Positions 1 to 9,966 of a stretch of DNA of 64,000 nucleotides are shown here, piece by piece. Every line of letters begins with the position of its first letter. Position 1 is the first letter of the stretch. The notes beneath the pieces are model-generated. The model made no database searches. It had not been told where the DNA came from and saw nothing but the letters and a program-made list of their open reading frames with translations. The translations under genes and the position numbers were made by a program. The stretch is taken from assembly GCA_036362985.1 (NCBI GenBank), contig JAYGXS010000003.1, positions 1,890,331 to 1,954,330 of the forward strand, given 5' to 3'. This DNA comes from Ligula intestinalis. Taxonomy: Eukaryota; Platyhelminthes; Cestoda; Diphyllobothriidea; Diphyllobothriidae.

Positions 1-839
1 AACACAACTTTTTATTTAGGTCTGGAGAAAACATTATTTCAAGTTTGCAGCTGTGCAGTTGGTCCAGTATGGGTTAAACTATACGATAAGTGCTAACGTT
101 TAGGACTAAAATGATTGCCAGGAATAAGTTGAGAACTAAAAACTAGGGCCAAATGATGAGCTTGGAGATTAATGTTAAGGGTGAGGAATAAGAGTTATGA
201 AATATATTTTTATGTTTAGGGTTAATACATGTAGTTTTAGTTTGGCGTTTTGGGGTTTTAGGTTAGCAATCGGTCTTAAGATAAGGTTTGTGGCGACGGC
301 TATGGCTTACGTTTAAGACTTAATTTTTAGTTCAGGGATTGAGTTCTATGCTTGAAGGCAGAACTTTGCGTTATGGTAAGAACTAAGGATTTAAATATTG
401 TGAGGTTGCTCGCAACTTCGATCCTCTAGTATCTGGCAGTCCTTAGCAATTATAATCTGCTCCCAGTCTTACTTACACCACCTCTTGATTAGTGCGCTCT
501 TTCTTTTGAGCTTTTTTGAAATATTTGAACAAAATTATGGCCCATAAATTTAGTTTCCGATTTTTCTGCCTCAGGCTATGTTGCATACAACATAAGCAGC
601 ACTAACGAACGGACATTTGCGCGACTATATGCATCTACATTTTATGGTCACAAATATCGCAGGATTACAATGCTTTAAAAATTAAAAAAAGTTTTTGAAG
701 TTTACAATTTACAAATTGCATAAGCTTTTACCACATGGATGAAAAGCTAGTTTATCTTTTTAAAACACGCCTCGACAGCATTATTTATTGGATCTTATAC
801 ACATCTCTACAAATGTTCATCTGCAAGCCAACTTTACAA
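1..839. other. Unassigned AT-rich DNA with C-poor tract
   Basis: No gene or known repeat recognised. Positions about 60-420 are strikingly poor in C and rich in short GTTAGG/TTTAGG-like words on the plus strand, which looks like a decayed simple or minisatellite tract. The words are irregular, so it is not a telomere array. No open frame of interest is present. Confidence 0.4.
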
Positions 840-1109
840 AAATTGGATAACAAAAAACGCATACAGCAGTTTGAATTTTCCCAGAATGTCAAGGCATGAT
901 ATCAGGGATCATAGTTTATTAAAAATAATGATCAGATGAAGGACGTATAGAAAAGGATAATGTGGAATAATAAAGAAAGTGTTAGCTAGCTGGCCAAGTT
1001 CCAGATAAATTGAATACCGACCACATGGTCTAGCTGCTTGCAAAGGTCAGGCTTTTCCTGCCATAAACAAGGGGCTTTAACAATACGCATGCATCAATTT
1101 ATAAACAAA
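840..1109 (-). mobile_element. PLE relic, 3' flank (minus strand)
   Basis: The stretch around 1000-1085 (ACCACATGGTCTAGCTGCTTG and neighbours) matches the 3' region of the PLE copies in the 18.5-21.5 kb palindrome, where TACATGGTCTAGTTGCTT occurs at about 18753-18772. It is therefore the decayed tail of a minus-strand PLE. Its coding part continues beyond the inserted foldback element, at 2120-3035. Divergence is high and only short blocks align by eye. Confidence 0.5.
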
Positions 1110-2094
1110 GATTATGCGCCAGAATTCATGAAACATACCGTTATATGCGAAAGATTAATACTCATTCGTTAATTGGCATTGACTCAGGATCTGATGCTGA
1201 TTATCGTGAATCCAATTCTGAAGTCATTTTAGTCATGATAGGATGTCGGCTTTATAACGAGCTAAGTTCTGACCTCTTACAAAACGTCTGTACTGCAAAA
1301 AATGACTTTTATTAATACTATGCGTATTAATCATTAATTTTGACCTGTCTTTTTAAATTCAGATATATTATAAGGAAAATTTTAGCAAAATTATTTATTG
1401 TACTCATTCGGTAAGAAATAACGCCTTTCTTTAAATTTTACATTTCAAGGAATAATATCTTATGATTTTAAAACAATTTCTAATCATGAGCTTTTTTTAC
1501 GATTTTGAGGCGTTCATTCATAATAAATCGTATCCCTCAATTTACGGTGCTGCGTAAACTGTATAAAGCATGTTCCACACCTACTGCAAAATTTATTGAG
1601 AACTATGTGACTTCTTCCTCAAAATATAGGCAAAAACAAACTTTTTCAAATACAGGATGTACACAGTGCGCAGTTTTGTAAACCTCGAATTCGAGTTTAG
1701 CAGTCAGTAAGTTTCAAATTATTCAGCAATTTAGAAAACTTTTTAACACCGCAAGGTACCACTTCTTTCAGTAATAATTTAAAAGAAGGCGTGATTTATT
1801 ACTAAACGAGTACAAAAAATACTTTTTTATGTTTCCCATAAAATATATCTGAATGTATAAAACCAGCCAAAATCAATGATAAATACCCATACTATAAAAT
1901 CAGTAACTTTTTCAAGCATATGAATTTTATAAGCGGTTAGCTCTTTAAAAAGCCGACATCCTATAATGACTGCAAAAAATTCAGAATTGGTTACATGATA
2001 ATCAGTATCAGAACCTAAGTGAATACCGATAAACGAAAATTTATCAATCTTTCGCATATTTCGGTAGGTTGTACGAATTCTGGCGCATACTGTA
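1110..2094. mobile_element. Foldback element, copy 1 (long inverted repeats)
   Basis: The ends are inverted copies of each other. The left arm (about 1110-1420) begins TATGCGCCAGAATTC. The right arm read on the minus strand (2094 down to about 1790) begins GTATGCGCCAGAATTCG. They stay alignable for about 300 bp, sharing blocks such as GATTATC, ATAGGATGTCGGCTTT and CAGATATATT. The unique centre (about 1545-1775) matches the centre of a second copy at 38887-39810, including AAAGCATGTTCCACACCTA and GAGAACTATGTGACTTCTTC. No transposase is encoded, so this is a non-autonomous foldback or MITE-like element. It sits between two halves of one PLE relic, so it inserted into that PLE. I could not fix a target duplication. 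Confidence 0.75.
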
Positions 2095-2119
2095 GTTGAT
2101 GTGTAGTAGTCGAAGACGG

Positions 2120-3035
2120 TCAAACACCACTTTCTTGATTCAAAAACCAGGCAGGAAAGTACTAAGCGGCACCGACTGCCACTGGTCTTTGCGCACCACC
2201 AATTTAATTGCTTCCATAGGTGCACGTGAATTAATATTCACAATTTCCTTTGGAGTGCGACAACAAGAGATCATCTGCCTGCCATATTGGTACGGCTTAC
2301 GTTGGCCCCTGGAAGACGAGTTTACTTGCGGTGTGCGTCCTTTTAATGGTACAGTCACTTGACTGCGTTGGAAGTTTTTTTCACTGCTCAAGAGCAAGGA
2401 CATATAAACAGACTTTTTTGGAACTGACTGTTCCGTCAAATATCGTCATAAAAGTTGCTGTACTTTATATCGAAGCGTGCAAGAAAGCCGTAGAGCTACT
2501 TTGATGTTATACACTGCCGCCGCTAGAGTCACACCAGAACAAGTATTCCTAATTCTGTAAAATAATTATGCATCGTTATTTTCTTCCATTATATTGCCTG
2601 AAAACTGGGTGAAGTTACGTATCACACCTTGCAGGTCCTTTTGCGATTAACAAAATGCCTTTTTGAACCATCGAGCTAGGATAAATGAGGACGTCTTGAA
2701 AGGGTCGTTTGTTACACTGCTACCTTCCCATCACGAATTTAATTTTCGGAGGTAAATTATTCATGATATCAGAAAGTCATCGGCCTCCTCTTTGATATCA
2801 AGAATATTGAATATATCATCAACGTAAATTACATAAAACGTTGTCATATTAAGTCTTTGTGACATATTTTATTCTATGGGACCCATAAAAAACGTCAGTG
2901 AATTTTGAACACAGTGAACTCTCCATTGCGACTCCGTCAATGTGTTTACAGAGTTGCCCATTGAAAATAAGTTAAATGTTTTTGATCTTAAGTATCAAAA
3001 ATTGATGCATTTTTCTGAAAAAATACATCATAATT
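2120..3035 (-). pseudogene. PLE reverse transcriptase relic
   Basis: Minus-strand translation in shifting frames gives PLE reverse transcriptase pieces. Near 2960-2900 the residues HIDGVAMESS match motif B (IDGVAMGSP). Near 2835-2790 YVIYVDDIFNILD carries motif C with the YVDD catalytic aspartates. Near 2440-2390 TEQSVPKKSVYMSL matches the linker (TDQSVPRKPV) between reverse transcriptase and endonuclease in the 18.8-21.1 kb copies. There are several frameshifts and stops, and no endonuclease domain remains before the foldback element. The element is dead and old. The assignment as PLE rests on the order of three motifs. Confidence 0.7.
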
Positions 3036-3508
3036 CATGTGTCTATCAGAACTTAACGAGAAAATTAATGCAACGGAAGCAGCCGATTTTGCTCAAAACC
3101 AGGTTCAGCCGATGGTAAAAACAAATTTCATTCAAAATTAAATATCCGACTATGAATAAATAAGCTTCAGACTAGGCCCGTGATAATAAATAGCACAGAG
3201 CTACCAAATTAATCCTTTTTAATTGAAAGAACATTTCAAGATTTTGGTTAAGAGCAAAGCGAGGAACAGGAGTTCAGCAGAATTTATTGAGGTAATAAAA
3301 TGTTTTGACCTCTACTTCATCTGCAAGCAAACACTGCCTCTTAATATAGTAAGCCAAGTGTGAAGCCTGAAGCTTAATAGATAAAAAAGGATGAAAACCT
3401 AAGTCAAAAAACATGGGTGCATAGTGTGGGGTTGAGGAGGGGGCAGGTAACTATAACAGCAATGCGGTTCAGGTTACATTGAAAGTCTGTGAAGTGTAAT
3501 TAAATGCA

Positions 3509-3517
3509 GGGGGGGGG
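3509..3517. repeat. Poly-G run (9 G)
   Basis: An uninterrupted run of nine G lies just 3' of the PLE endonuclease relic. It is a simple repeat, with no function inferred. Confidence 0.9.
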
Positions 3518-3539
3518 CAAATTATCGGGCAACAGTCGG

Positions 3540-4330
3540 ACATAACGGGGGAAGGCGTGAGAGGAACTGAGGTGATCGATCGTTACCACGGCGAGGCGAT
3601 GTGAGTCATATGATCCATCTACTTATAGAGTTCTTGTTTTCCTCTGCATATTGCAGCGTCCTCTGCAAATCGTAGGAAGCGTCCGATCGCCGCCCGAAGT
3701 TCGACCTCAAACGCGATCTTTTGGTTAAATGTATGGCCAGTATCCACTAAGGGCTTTGTGATTGAGCTCTTCGGTATTTTATTTTCCGCCTTGTGAAGCC
3801 ACTTCGGCATATGCTCAGCTGACCGTGTTGCTAACTGCCTTTGTGTGCGCCCGATGTACTTGCAGCCGCAACTACATGTAAACTCGTAAACGCACTTTGA
3901 GGTGGCGCGCATCGGCAGAGTGTCTTTGGTTGGTCTTACTAGAATAGCCATTGTTGTGCTTATGTACAACAATTTGGAAGTGAGGTAATTTTGTCAATCA
4001 TGCATCAAAGCCTTCGTTTGATCACGTTGGGCAAATTATCGCCCTTTAAATGGTTTCTCTGCTACTGATATTTCGGTAGAGTTTTCTTGTCTGCGTTTGC
4101 TATACGTTTCGATGAATTTCCTAGGATAACCATTTCCAAGACAAACTTTTTGAGAAGCCACATCAAGTCTGTAGAAAAGATTCTAGCAGTTCCATTGAAT
4201 TTGCAGAGAAATAAGAGTTCACTAAATTTTATGACGTCAATAAATTCTGCTAAACTCGTGGTCTTGGCCTTGTTTAAATTTCTCCTGGGAAAACACGGCT
4301 TCAAGTTTGGGTAAAGTTTAATTAAGTAGA
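3540..4330 (-). pseudogene. PLE C-terminal half with GIY-YIG endonuclease, relic
   Basis: On the minus strand, 4349-4062 encodes reverse transcriptase thumb and linker sequence (FVLEMVILGNSSKRI, comparable to the GFPLRFIQKY block of other copies). 3972-3619 encodes the endonuclease: VYEFTCSCGCKYIGRTQ is the GIY-YIG core with two Cys, followed by RSAEHMPKWL and DTGH with the His residues. Read on past the stop near 3619, the frame gives MDHMTHIASPW, the conserved PLE C-terminal tail seen also at about 21200 and 53280. The two parts are out of frame (about 3975-4060), so the copy is non-functional. No reverse transcriptase palm remains. Confidence 0.8.
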
Positions 4331-4339
4331 CCGACTTAT

Positions 4340-4790
4340 GTAGGATCAACCTCTATTCTACATGCCCAGGTTAACGTTTGTAATCCATATCCTACTTCAA
4401 TGGTTCACCTCATTTGCTAGCTACCCTTTATGATAAAAAAGTAATTTAAAAATATCTAAACATTGTTTGCCAATATTTTACGTCTGAAAAAGTTGATTTA
4501 TCCAGGTAAATAAGTAAAGCACGAAAAGGACATGCTGGAGTTTTTGAAGGATTGGTCAAAGTGTCGTTGTAACAAAGCAAACGTCGAACAGCTATGCCAG
4601 TGACTTTTCGAACTAGGCGCGCTTGGGATGGTTTTTTTTTCTACAATCAGTTATTGTGTTTTGAGTGGTTCCTGTCTTGTTTGAAAATTGTCTGCATTGT
4701 TGAACATCCTCTTACCTTGAAGAGCAAGCTCTTGCTTACTTAAACCTAAGTAGATTCAGATAAAGAACATGTGGTCACTAGAACAAGAGT
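4340..4790. other. Unassigned DNA
   Basis: No coding or repeat similarity recognised between the PLE C-terminus and the isolated PLE tail at 4790-4990. Confidence 0.5.
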
Positions 4791-4990
4791 TTTATTTGCC
4801 TGACTTTTCAGATTCCCTTGGCAATCCTTAATCAAAGGTGATGATAACGTAGTCATCATCATGACTAGTAGACGGCTTGTGCATTGAGAAACCCGGACAA
4901 AATGGTCAATTCGCTTGAATGGCAATAGTTAGGCTAGGCCTGAGCCGTCACCTCATAGGACATGATGGAACATGTGACCACAGGTACGAA
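4785..4990 (-). repeat. Isolated PLE 3' end with decayed hammerhead
   Basis: Read on the minus strand, about 4855-4795 gives TTAAGGATTGCC, then GGGAATCTGAAAAGTCAGG, then AAATAAAACTCTTGTTC. This matches the stem II / GAAA / cleavage-site / AATAAA block seen at 35001-35040, 14612-14660 and 11315-11375. The first conserved box (CTGATGA) is not intact. It is a solo tail of a PLE subfamily. Confidence 0.5.
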
Positions 4991-5495
4991 TTCAGCTTCT
5001 TTATTTCCTCAAAACTTAATTTCTGATCGTCATATTTGAAGTCTATAGGCATAGACCGAAATTAAACGTGTATATTGGGGCAAAAACGCGTCAACCATTG
5101 CGTAATATACCCTTTCTGCCAACAGACAGACAGTATATGCATACATAATTGTGGTAATTTACCTTGCTTACAGTCCAGGTTATAGCTAAAAGGCCCATGT
5201 ATGTGTTTTTTCCGGTTTTCTGCAACTGCTCAATAGAGCTGCGAGGTGTTCGACTCGTCTGTATTTCTCCAAGCTTCGCCTGTTTGCTTTCTGTATGATA
5301 TACTGGTTTATATGTCCAGCTGTTTAATTTTCTTCGACGTTACTTATAATATTGTTGACATGTATTAATCCAAATATAAACTTTCAATTGCGAACTATGC
5401 TTATAGATCTTGGATACCCCAATCAGAGATCTCTTTCTTTCGAATAGAAGCGAATATGCGTGCCCTAGGTTCTTGTTATAAAGAAAAGTAAGACG
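4991..5495. other. Unassigned DNA
   Basis: AT-rich sequence with no open frame or recognised repeat, up to the 3' end of the PLE copy that begins near 5500. Confidence 0.45.
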
Positions 5496-5502
5496 CGATC
5501 TC

Positions 5503-5549
5503 TTTATTCAAAGCTTTTGGCTCCACACGAGAAGCCATCGTCAGAGCGA
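5503..5549 (-). ncRNA. Hammerhead-like ribozyme motif (AGCT class)
   Basis: On the minus strand: CTGACGA (fits CUGANGA), then stem II GGCTTC / GGAGCC (six pairs counting a T-G), then AAAAGCTTTG in place of GAAAGCTC, followed at once by AATAAA. Box 2 has G changed to A, so cleavage is doubtful. It lies about 100 bp past the PLE stop, the same relative place as the motif at 9925-9966. Hammerheads in PLE terminal repeats are established knowledge; activity here is not. Confidence 0.55.
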
Positions 5550-5652
5550 ACGAGAACAGCAAACGTCAGCTACGCATAATTGGGGTTGGTAAGGGACGAA
5601 GAGTAGTGGCAATTATTGATTTGTCACTGTCCATGCTACGTCCATTCACACG

Positions 5653-7650
5653 CTACCTTATCGTGTCTCCGACGCGCGCCCCTGGAGTAACGGCGTGTGA
5701 CCTTGAGGTGGTAGCCTGCGAGCTTGTAGAGGAACTGGGCCCTGGTTTCTGGTCGCGGGCACGGATGGCGAAATAACAGGGTGGTATATCCACATGCTTG
5801 TTTATGGAGTTGAAATCTGACACTAAGGCCTCCAGCAGTTCACGTCCCGTCTTATTACTGGCGTATGCCATTATCCGTGTTTTCGAGAAGTCGAATTCGT
5901 GGCCCGCTTCCAGAGTGTCGGTAGCAAGCTGTGACTGCGGGTAGCCTTTCCGCACTGCCCGTTTGTGCTCTTTTATTTGCGAGCTTAGTCGTCGCCCGGT
6001 CTGCCCTGTATAATGGCAAAAACAGTCGCGAGACGGCACATGATAAATGGCGCCAGACTGCTTAACTACATCCAGCGGGTCTTTGATTTGCATGATTCGT
6101 GCACGCAAAGTAGCTATTGGGCGATAAGCAATACCCTCGCTGAGCTCTGCAGCGATACGCTTGGTTGTTTCTGACACGTTTTTAATGTACGGTTGAGGGT
6201 GCCAGAGCGTTGGCGGTCCCCCTTCGTTCGTTCCCCGTAGGCGCGTTTGGAGGCAGTGGTGGATGAAGCTGTTCGGGTATCCATTTCTGGCCAGTTGGTT
6301 CCGAAGATGTCGTAATTCTTGCACTCGTCCTTCCGGCTCACTGCAGTGCGTCTTCACCCTCTGAAATAGTGCTCGAGTACAGCCACGTTTATGCGTTATT
6401 GGGTGGTTGCTATGGAACCTGAGCACCTGGGTTGTGTTAGTCGCCTTTCTATAAACCGTCGTGCTGAGTTGCCCGCTGGGTCTGCGCCTGACAAGGACAT
6501 CCAGGAACTGTAGTTTTCCGGCACTCTCTTCTTCTTTGTGAATTGGATGTCGGGGAAGATACCATCAAGCAGTTTTTGGAAGTCTGCTAGCCTGCTTCGT
6601 TCGATTATAACAAAAGTGTCGTCCACGTATCGGCTAGAGAATGCAGGCTCAAATTGGTCTAAGGCGACTTTTCCAGCTCCTGTAAGACCAGCTCTGCGAT
6701 GAGACTGGAAGTTGGGGATCCCGTCGGCATTCCTTTGGTCAGTTCGTATGTCTGACCATAAAATGTGAAAAAATCCTTTGGCAGAAGACGAAGAGTTGCA
6801 TGAGATGGTCAATATTTAGAGAGATCCTCGATTCATCGTATTTCTCTTCAAGTCTTTTGCGTAGGACTTCGCGTGCCAGGTCCGTAGGGATAGATGTTAA
6901 TAGTGAAACGACATCATAAGATACCATGGTTTGATCTGGTTGAACTGTTTTGCCCCGGATAGCCGCTAGAAATGAGGAGGCCGAATTAATTTAGGTCGTC
7001 CTGCCCTGTCGAAGAAAGTTTAGTTTCCATGACATCCATTTAGCTAGGTTGTAAGTAGGACTGCCTTTCAATGCCACAATTGGCCGGAATGGAACGTTGG
7101 GCTTGTGAATTTTGGGTAATCCATAAAATCGAGCCAGTGCCGTGTCAGTTGGTTTGGTTTGTCGCCATTCGTCTTGCGATATCATGTTGTTGCGTCGGAG
7201 CCAGCTTAGGAGACTAGTACGCTGGCTGATCAGCGATGTAGCCTGGGAGGAATGCGTGGGTTTGTAGGCTCGTTGGTCGTCGAGGAGAGCTTGAGCTATC
7301 GCGTTGTAATCGCTACGGTCCATCACGACTGTTGCTCTTCCCTTGTCAGCCGGGAGCACTTTTATGTCCTTGTTCATTTTTAACCTCGTCATCGCCTCTT
7401 CTTCCGCTGGTGACAGATTATTGGTGGGCCTATTCGTCATTAATAGAGAGGTTATTTTCTGGCGTACTGCATGCTTTGCCTCTTTTCTAAACTGGTGTTT
7501 TGACCACAAAGCAGATAGGAAAAACTGGGAGACCACTGATGAGCCGGATCCCTCGCATCTGTGCGAAGCAGCCGCAGAATACTGGCAAAACACGTGTCTG
7601 GGCCTTAAAGCTTGCATGGTAGGTAAGGTAGGTTTCAACATCAGCATATG
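5653..7650 (-). pseudogene. PLE polyprotein: reverse transcriptase + GIY-YIG endonuclease (broken)
   Basis: Segments in order on the minus strand: 7650-6991 holds the fingers (LPADKGRATVVMDRSDY) and FYGLPKIHKPNVPFRPIV. 6990-6739 holds INSASSFLAAIRGK and motif A, VSYDVVSLLTSIP. About 6800-6670 holds motif B, TKGMPTGSPTSSLIAE. 6670-6400 holds motif C, SRYVDDTFVIIER, with both catalytic aspartates. 6426-5653 holds the thumb, linker and the endonuclease (GAIYHVPSRDCFCHYTGQT, then IKEH and GHEFDF). At least three frame changes and a stop after RQGRTT (near 6990) inactivate it. The family function is target-primed reverse transcription with GIY-YIG nicking. The C-terminal extension of about 40 residues rich in Ser and Thr is unusual compared with the neighbouring copies. 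Confidence 0.88.
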
Positions 7651-7855
7651 CGAATGTAATGCAGCGACCATTCTTTACCAAAGAAACTAGAAAAAAGCAA
7701 AACGACCTACACAATGGATAATATTATCTGATATCTTTTTTAACGATATTTTTCAAAAAGAAGGTTATGAATCAGTAAATGCATAGAGACCAGTAGCATA
7801 TGACCTAAATGAACCTTGTAAAGTGGCTTGTTATCAAGCATGCAACTAATCCAAC

Positions 7856-8110
7856 CGAAGAAGACATGTCGAGCATCAGATCAACTGATTCTATTGTTCT
7901 GAGCTTTCGAACTCTTACAGGATTCCATCTTCAGAGATGAGAAAGCAACCAAAAATAGAATACTTATGGTAGCCATCGGCCAATCAACTGTCAGAAATAA
8001 TCAGGTTGCTAAGGGGTAAGAAACAGCAATCGAAAAAGGATGGAGGAGAAAGGCAATTAGTTGTTAATGGAGTGGGTGGGGAATTATAGTGGCGTGTTCG
8101 AATTAGCTAG
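7856..8110. repeat. Left inverted end of an older PLE-like element
   Basis: This 255-bp stretch is an inverted copy of two separate blocks. 7856-7995 pairs with 10020-10160 (both carry GAACTCTTACAGGA or its complement), and 7980-8110 pairs with 8600-8732 (both carry AACAGCAATCGAAAAAGGA or its complement). Joined end to end, the two right-hand blocks form one continuous partner. So this is one end of an older element later split by the insertion at 8733-10007. Confidence 0.75.
7898..7938 (-). ncRNA. Hammerhead-like motif (AGCT class), left end
   Basis: On the minus strand: CTGAAGA, then TGGAATCC-TGTAA-GAGTTC as stem II (one internal mismatch), then GAAAGCTCAG. Box 1 (CUGANGA) and box 2 (GAAA) are both intact. 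AGCT after GAA is self-complementary, the pattern expected of a dimer-forming stem III. Its inverted partner is at 10070-10110. Confidence 0.6.
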
Positions 8111-8600
8111 CGATCATGAGAAGCTCTAAGTGTGCCACCTTGCCACCCGTAGCGAGTCCAGGTAACCTTGCTTCCCCTTCCAGCCGGTTGGTTTGTGGGG
8201 TCCACTTCAGTAACCATTCTTACGTTTGGTTTGGTTTTGTTTCGTCTTTAACCCACATAATGGTGAAAGACTTTGTAGGCCTCTGGTAGGCCTAGATGCC
8301 TTTTGACCGAGTTGGCATTTGAGTATCATACCTTGAGTGTCAGCCTTTCAGCTTTTGAGGTTCCTTGCCCTATGATGGTTGCTGCCTGAAAATCGAAGTC
8401 GTGGCCAGTCTTGGCGATGTGTGCTGCCAGTTGCAAATATGGTTGCAGTCTCAAGGCCGCTACTTTTTGCTCATGTAGGTGGGTCTGCAATTTGCGGCCT
8501 GGTTCTCCAAAGTACTTACAGCCTCCTCGCTGCAGAGTATATTTAAGACGACTGCAGAGGTTTCTGACGGAGGCACGCTAATTGCTGTTCGTGACCCCCA
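8111..8600 (-). pseudogene. PLE GIY-YIG endonuclease fragment inside the older element
   Basis: On the minus strand, about 8575-8375 translates as CKYFGEPGRKLQTHLHEQK, then LQLAAHIAKTGHDFDF, a GIY-YIG C-terminal half with the His residues. The downstream non-coding part (8375-8200) matches the tail of the copy at 58742-60430, including TAGGCCT/TAGATG and TTGGCATTTGAGTATCAT. The reverse transcriptase is missing, so the element between the inverted ends is an internally deleted PLE in minus orientation. Confidence 0.75.
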
Positions 8601-8732
8601 GCTACCTTAATGGCTAATAAGCGTACGCCCCTATAATGGCCGCCCGACCCCACTGACAACTAATTGTCCTCCACCCCCATCCTTTTTCGATTGCTGTTTT
8701 TAACACCTTGACAACCTGATGATTTGTGACAG
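8600..8732. repeat. Inner part of the right inverted end (interrupted)
   Basis: Inverted match to 7980-8110, sharing TCCTTTTTCGATTGCTGTTT with the complement there. It breaks off at GATTTGTGACAG (8721-8732), the target duplication of the PLE inserted at 8733. The partner sequence resumes at 10020. Confidence 0.75.
8721..8732 (+). repeat. 12-bp target site duplication, left copy
   Basis: GATTTGTGACAG occurs here and again at 10008-10019, exactly bracketing the PLE at 8733-10007. Removing the insert and one copy restores the continuous inverted end of the older element, which supports a real duplication. Confidence 0.85.
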
Positions 8733-8739
8733 CGGCTGG

Positions 8740-9836
8740 AGTCGCTGGTTTTCCAACACCACAAACCGGAATTCTGGGCTCGGTATGTGGATGACACCTT
8801 CGTCGTCATCGAACGGGATCAGGTGCTCACGTTCAAGGAACGTCTCAACAGCGTCTTCCCAGACATCCAATTTACGATGGAGGAAGAAGAGAACAACCAG
8901 CTGGCTTTTCTTGATATCCTCGTTTGTCGAAAGGATTGTGGTGGTCTAAAGACAAAAGTATTCAGGAAAGTGACAAACAGGATGCAAGTACTGAATGACA
9001 ACAGCAACCACCCAATCAGCCACAAACGCAGTTGCGTAAAAACACTTTATCGGCGTTTTGAGACGCACTGCAGTGAAGAAGAAGACAAAGTTGCCGAGGT
9101 AGAATAGCTCTGACGGGTGTTCAGAGAAAATGGCTACCCACGCAACTTCTTCAACCGGTGCTTGCGCAAACGAACTGTCCAACAAAAGCGCATCGACCCC
9201 AAGATTTGGCGTTCGATCCCGTATGTCAAAAACGTATCGGAAGCAGTCGGCCGCCTTCTCGCACCACTTGGAGTTGGAGTCGCACACAGGCCGGAGGCAA
9301 CCACAAGGCGTAAGATAATGAAGCCGAAAGACCCACTGCCACGGCAAGAAACATCTGGGGTCGTCTACAGGATCTGGTGTAGTTGCGGTCAAAGCAACTA
9401 TGTCGGAGAAACTGGCAGACTTCGCAGGACGTGAATTGCCGAACACGCGGCTGCAGTGCGGCGAAATGATGCTTATTCTCAAGTTGCGGCTCATTCGACG
9501 AGACCCGGCCACACCTTCAAATTTGATGAGGCCGAAATTCTCGCAAGAGGTGACAATCGGGTGAGCCGCGAACTACTTGAGTCATGGTTCACGGGCCCCC
9601 AATCCATTAACAAGTGCAAAAATTTGCCCAATCCATATTCAATCCAGAGATTCAATGTGGCCAAAGCAAGCCGTCACTTGAGGAATGGGCAGGCCACCGC
9701 CTCATCGTACGCCAACACCGGGGAGCCAGACGGCCGAGCAATCATCATGCCCGAGCTCACCGCCAGTGAAGAAAGTTCAACAGGTCAGAGCCCGCGTGCC
9801 GCACAACAAGCAGTCCACGCACAAGAAGGCAATTAA
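8740..9836 (+). pseudogene. PLE reverse transcriptase C-part + GIY-YIG endonuclease (broken)
   Basis: 8787-9104 carries motif C (YVDDTFVVIERDQ, preceded by FWAR in the adjoining frame), the QLAFLDILVCRKD block after it, and the thumb start. A TAG stop near 9105 and a frame change precede 9117-9434, which holds RENGYPRNF and the endonuclease core GVVYRIWCSCGQSNYVGET. A TGA at 9432-9434 interrupts before 9456-9836, which holds the remaining endonuclease helices and His residues (AHSTRPGHTFKFDEAE, then RELLESWF). Motifs A and B are absent through 5' truncation. The protein is not expressible as it stands. Confidence 0.88.
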
Positions 9837-9876
9837 CGTTAATTGTCGCTGTATGCTTGCAGTAATGACTGTGTCC

Positions 9877-9884
9877 TATAAATA
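9877..9884 (+). promoter_or_regulatory. TATAAATA box upstream of hammerhead
   Basis: TATAAATA lies 41 bp before the ribozyme motif. The same box, or a one-base variant, recurs at a similar place in the related tails at 11267-11274, 35232-35239, 35101-35108 (minus) and 61895-61902. It may be the core promoter in the terminal repeat. The role is inferred from position and conservation only. Confidence 0.4.
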
Positions 9885-9924
9885 CTGCAAACGTCTGTGC
9901 ATACTTTACCTTTCTGCTACTCAT

Positions 9925-9966
9925 GTCTCTGATGACGAATCCGCGACGGATATCGAAACGTCAGGC
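9925..9966 (+). ncRNA. Hammerhead ribozyme motif (ACGT class)
   Basis: Stem I GTCT (9925-9928) pairs with AGGC (9963-9966), counting one G-U. Box 1 CTGATGA is at 9929-9935. Stem II is ATCCG / CGGAT around CGA, extended imperfectly outward. Box 2 GAAA is at 9955-9958. ACGT (9958-9961) is self-complementary, then C is the cleavage-site base. Stem III is too short to fold alone, so activity would need a dimer, as described for minimal PLE hammerheads. AATAAA follows at 9969-9974. It lies about 90 bp past the PLE coding end. Confidence 0.7.

Larger units (their letters stand above)
5500..7650 (-). mobile_element. PLE, long minus-strand copy
   Basis: About 2.15 kb of one PLE in minus orientation, from the N-terminal side of the reverse transcriptase (near 7650) through the GIY-YIG endonuclease (stop near 5653) to a hammerhead-like tail at 5503-5549. 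Part of its 5' region is repeated at 17845-17990. The true N-terminus and the 5' terminal repeat are not seen, so the copy is probably 5'-truncated. It sits next to, and in the same orientation as, the older element that starts at 7856. Confidence 0.85.

Noticed and set aside
1827..2225. 132-codon minus-strand open frame as a gene
   Set aside because: It spans an arm of the foldback element and continues into flanking PLE relic. The arm part is reported as a finding, but the whole frame is not a gene.
7534..7575. CTGATGAG followed by a possible stem and CGAAGC, resembling a hammerhead, also at 17888
   Set aside because: It lies in PLE coding sequence, stem II does not begin after the box, and there is no GAAA box at the right place. 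The similarity at 17888 is explained by both being the same PLE segment.
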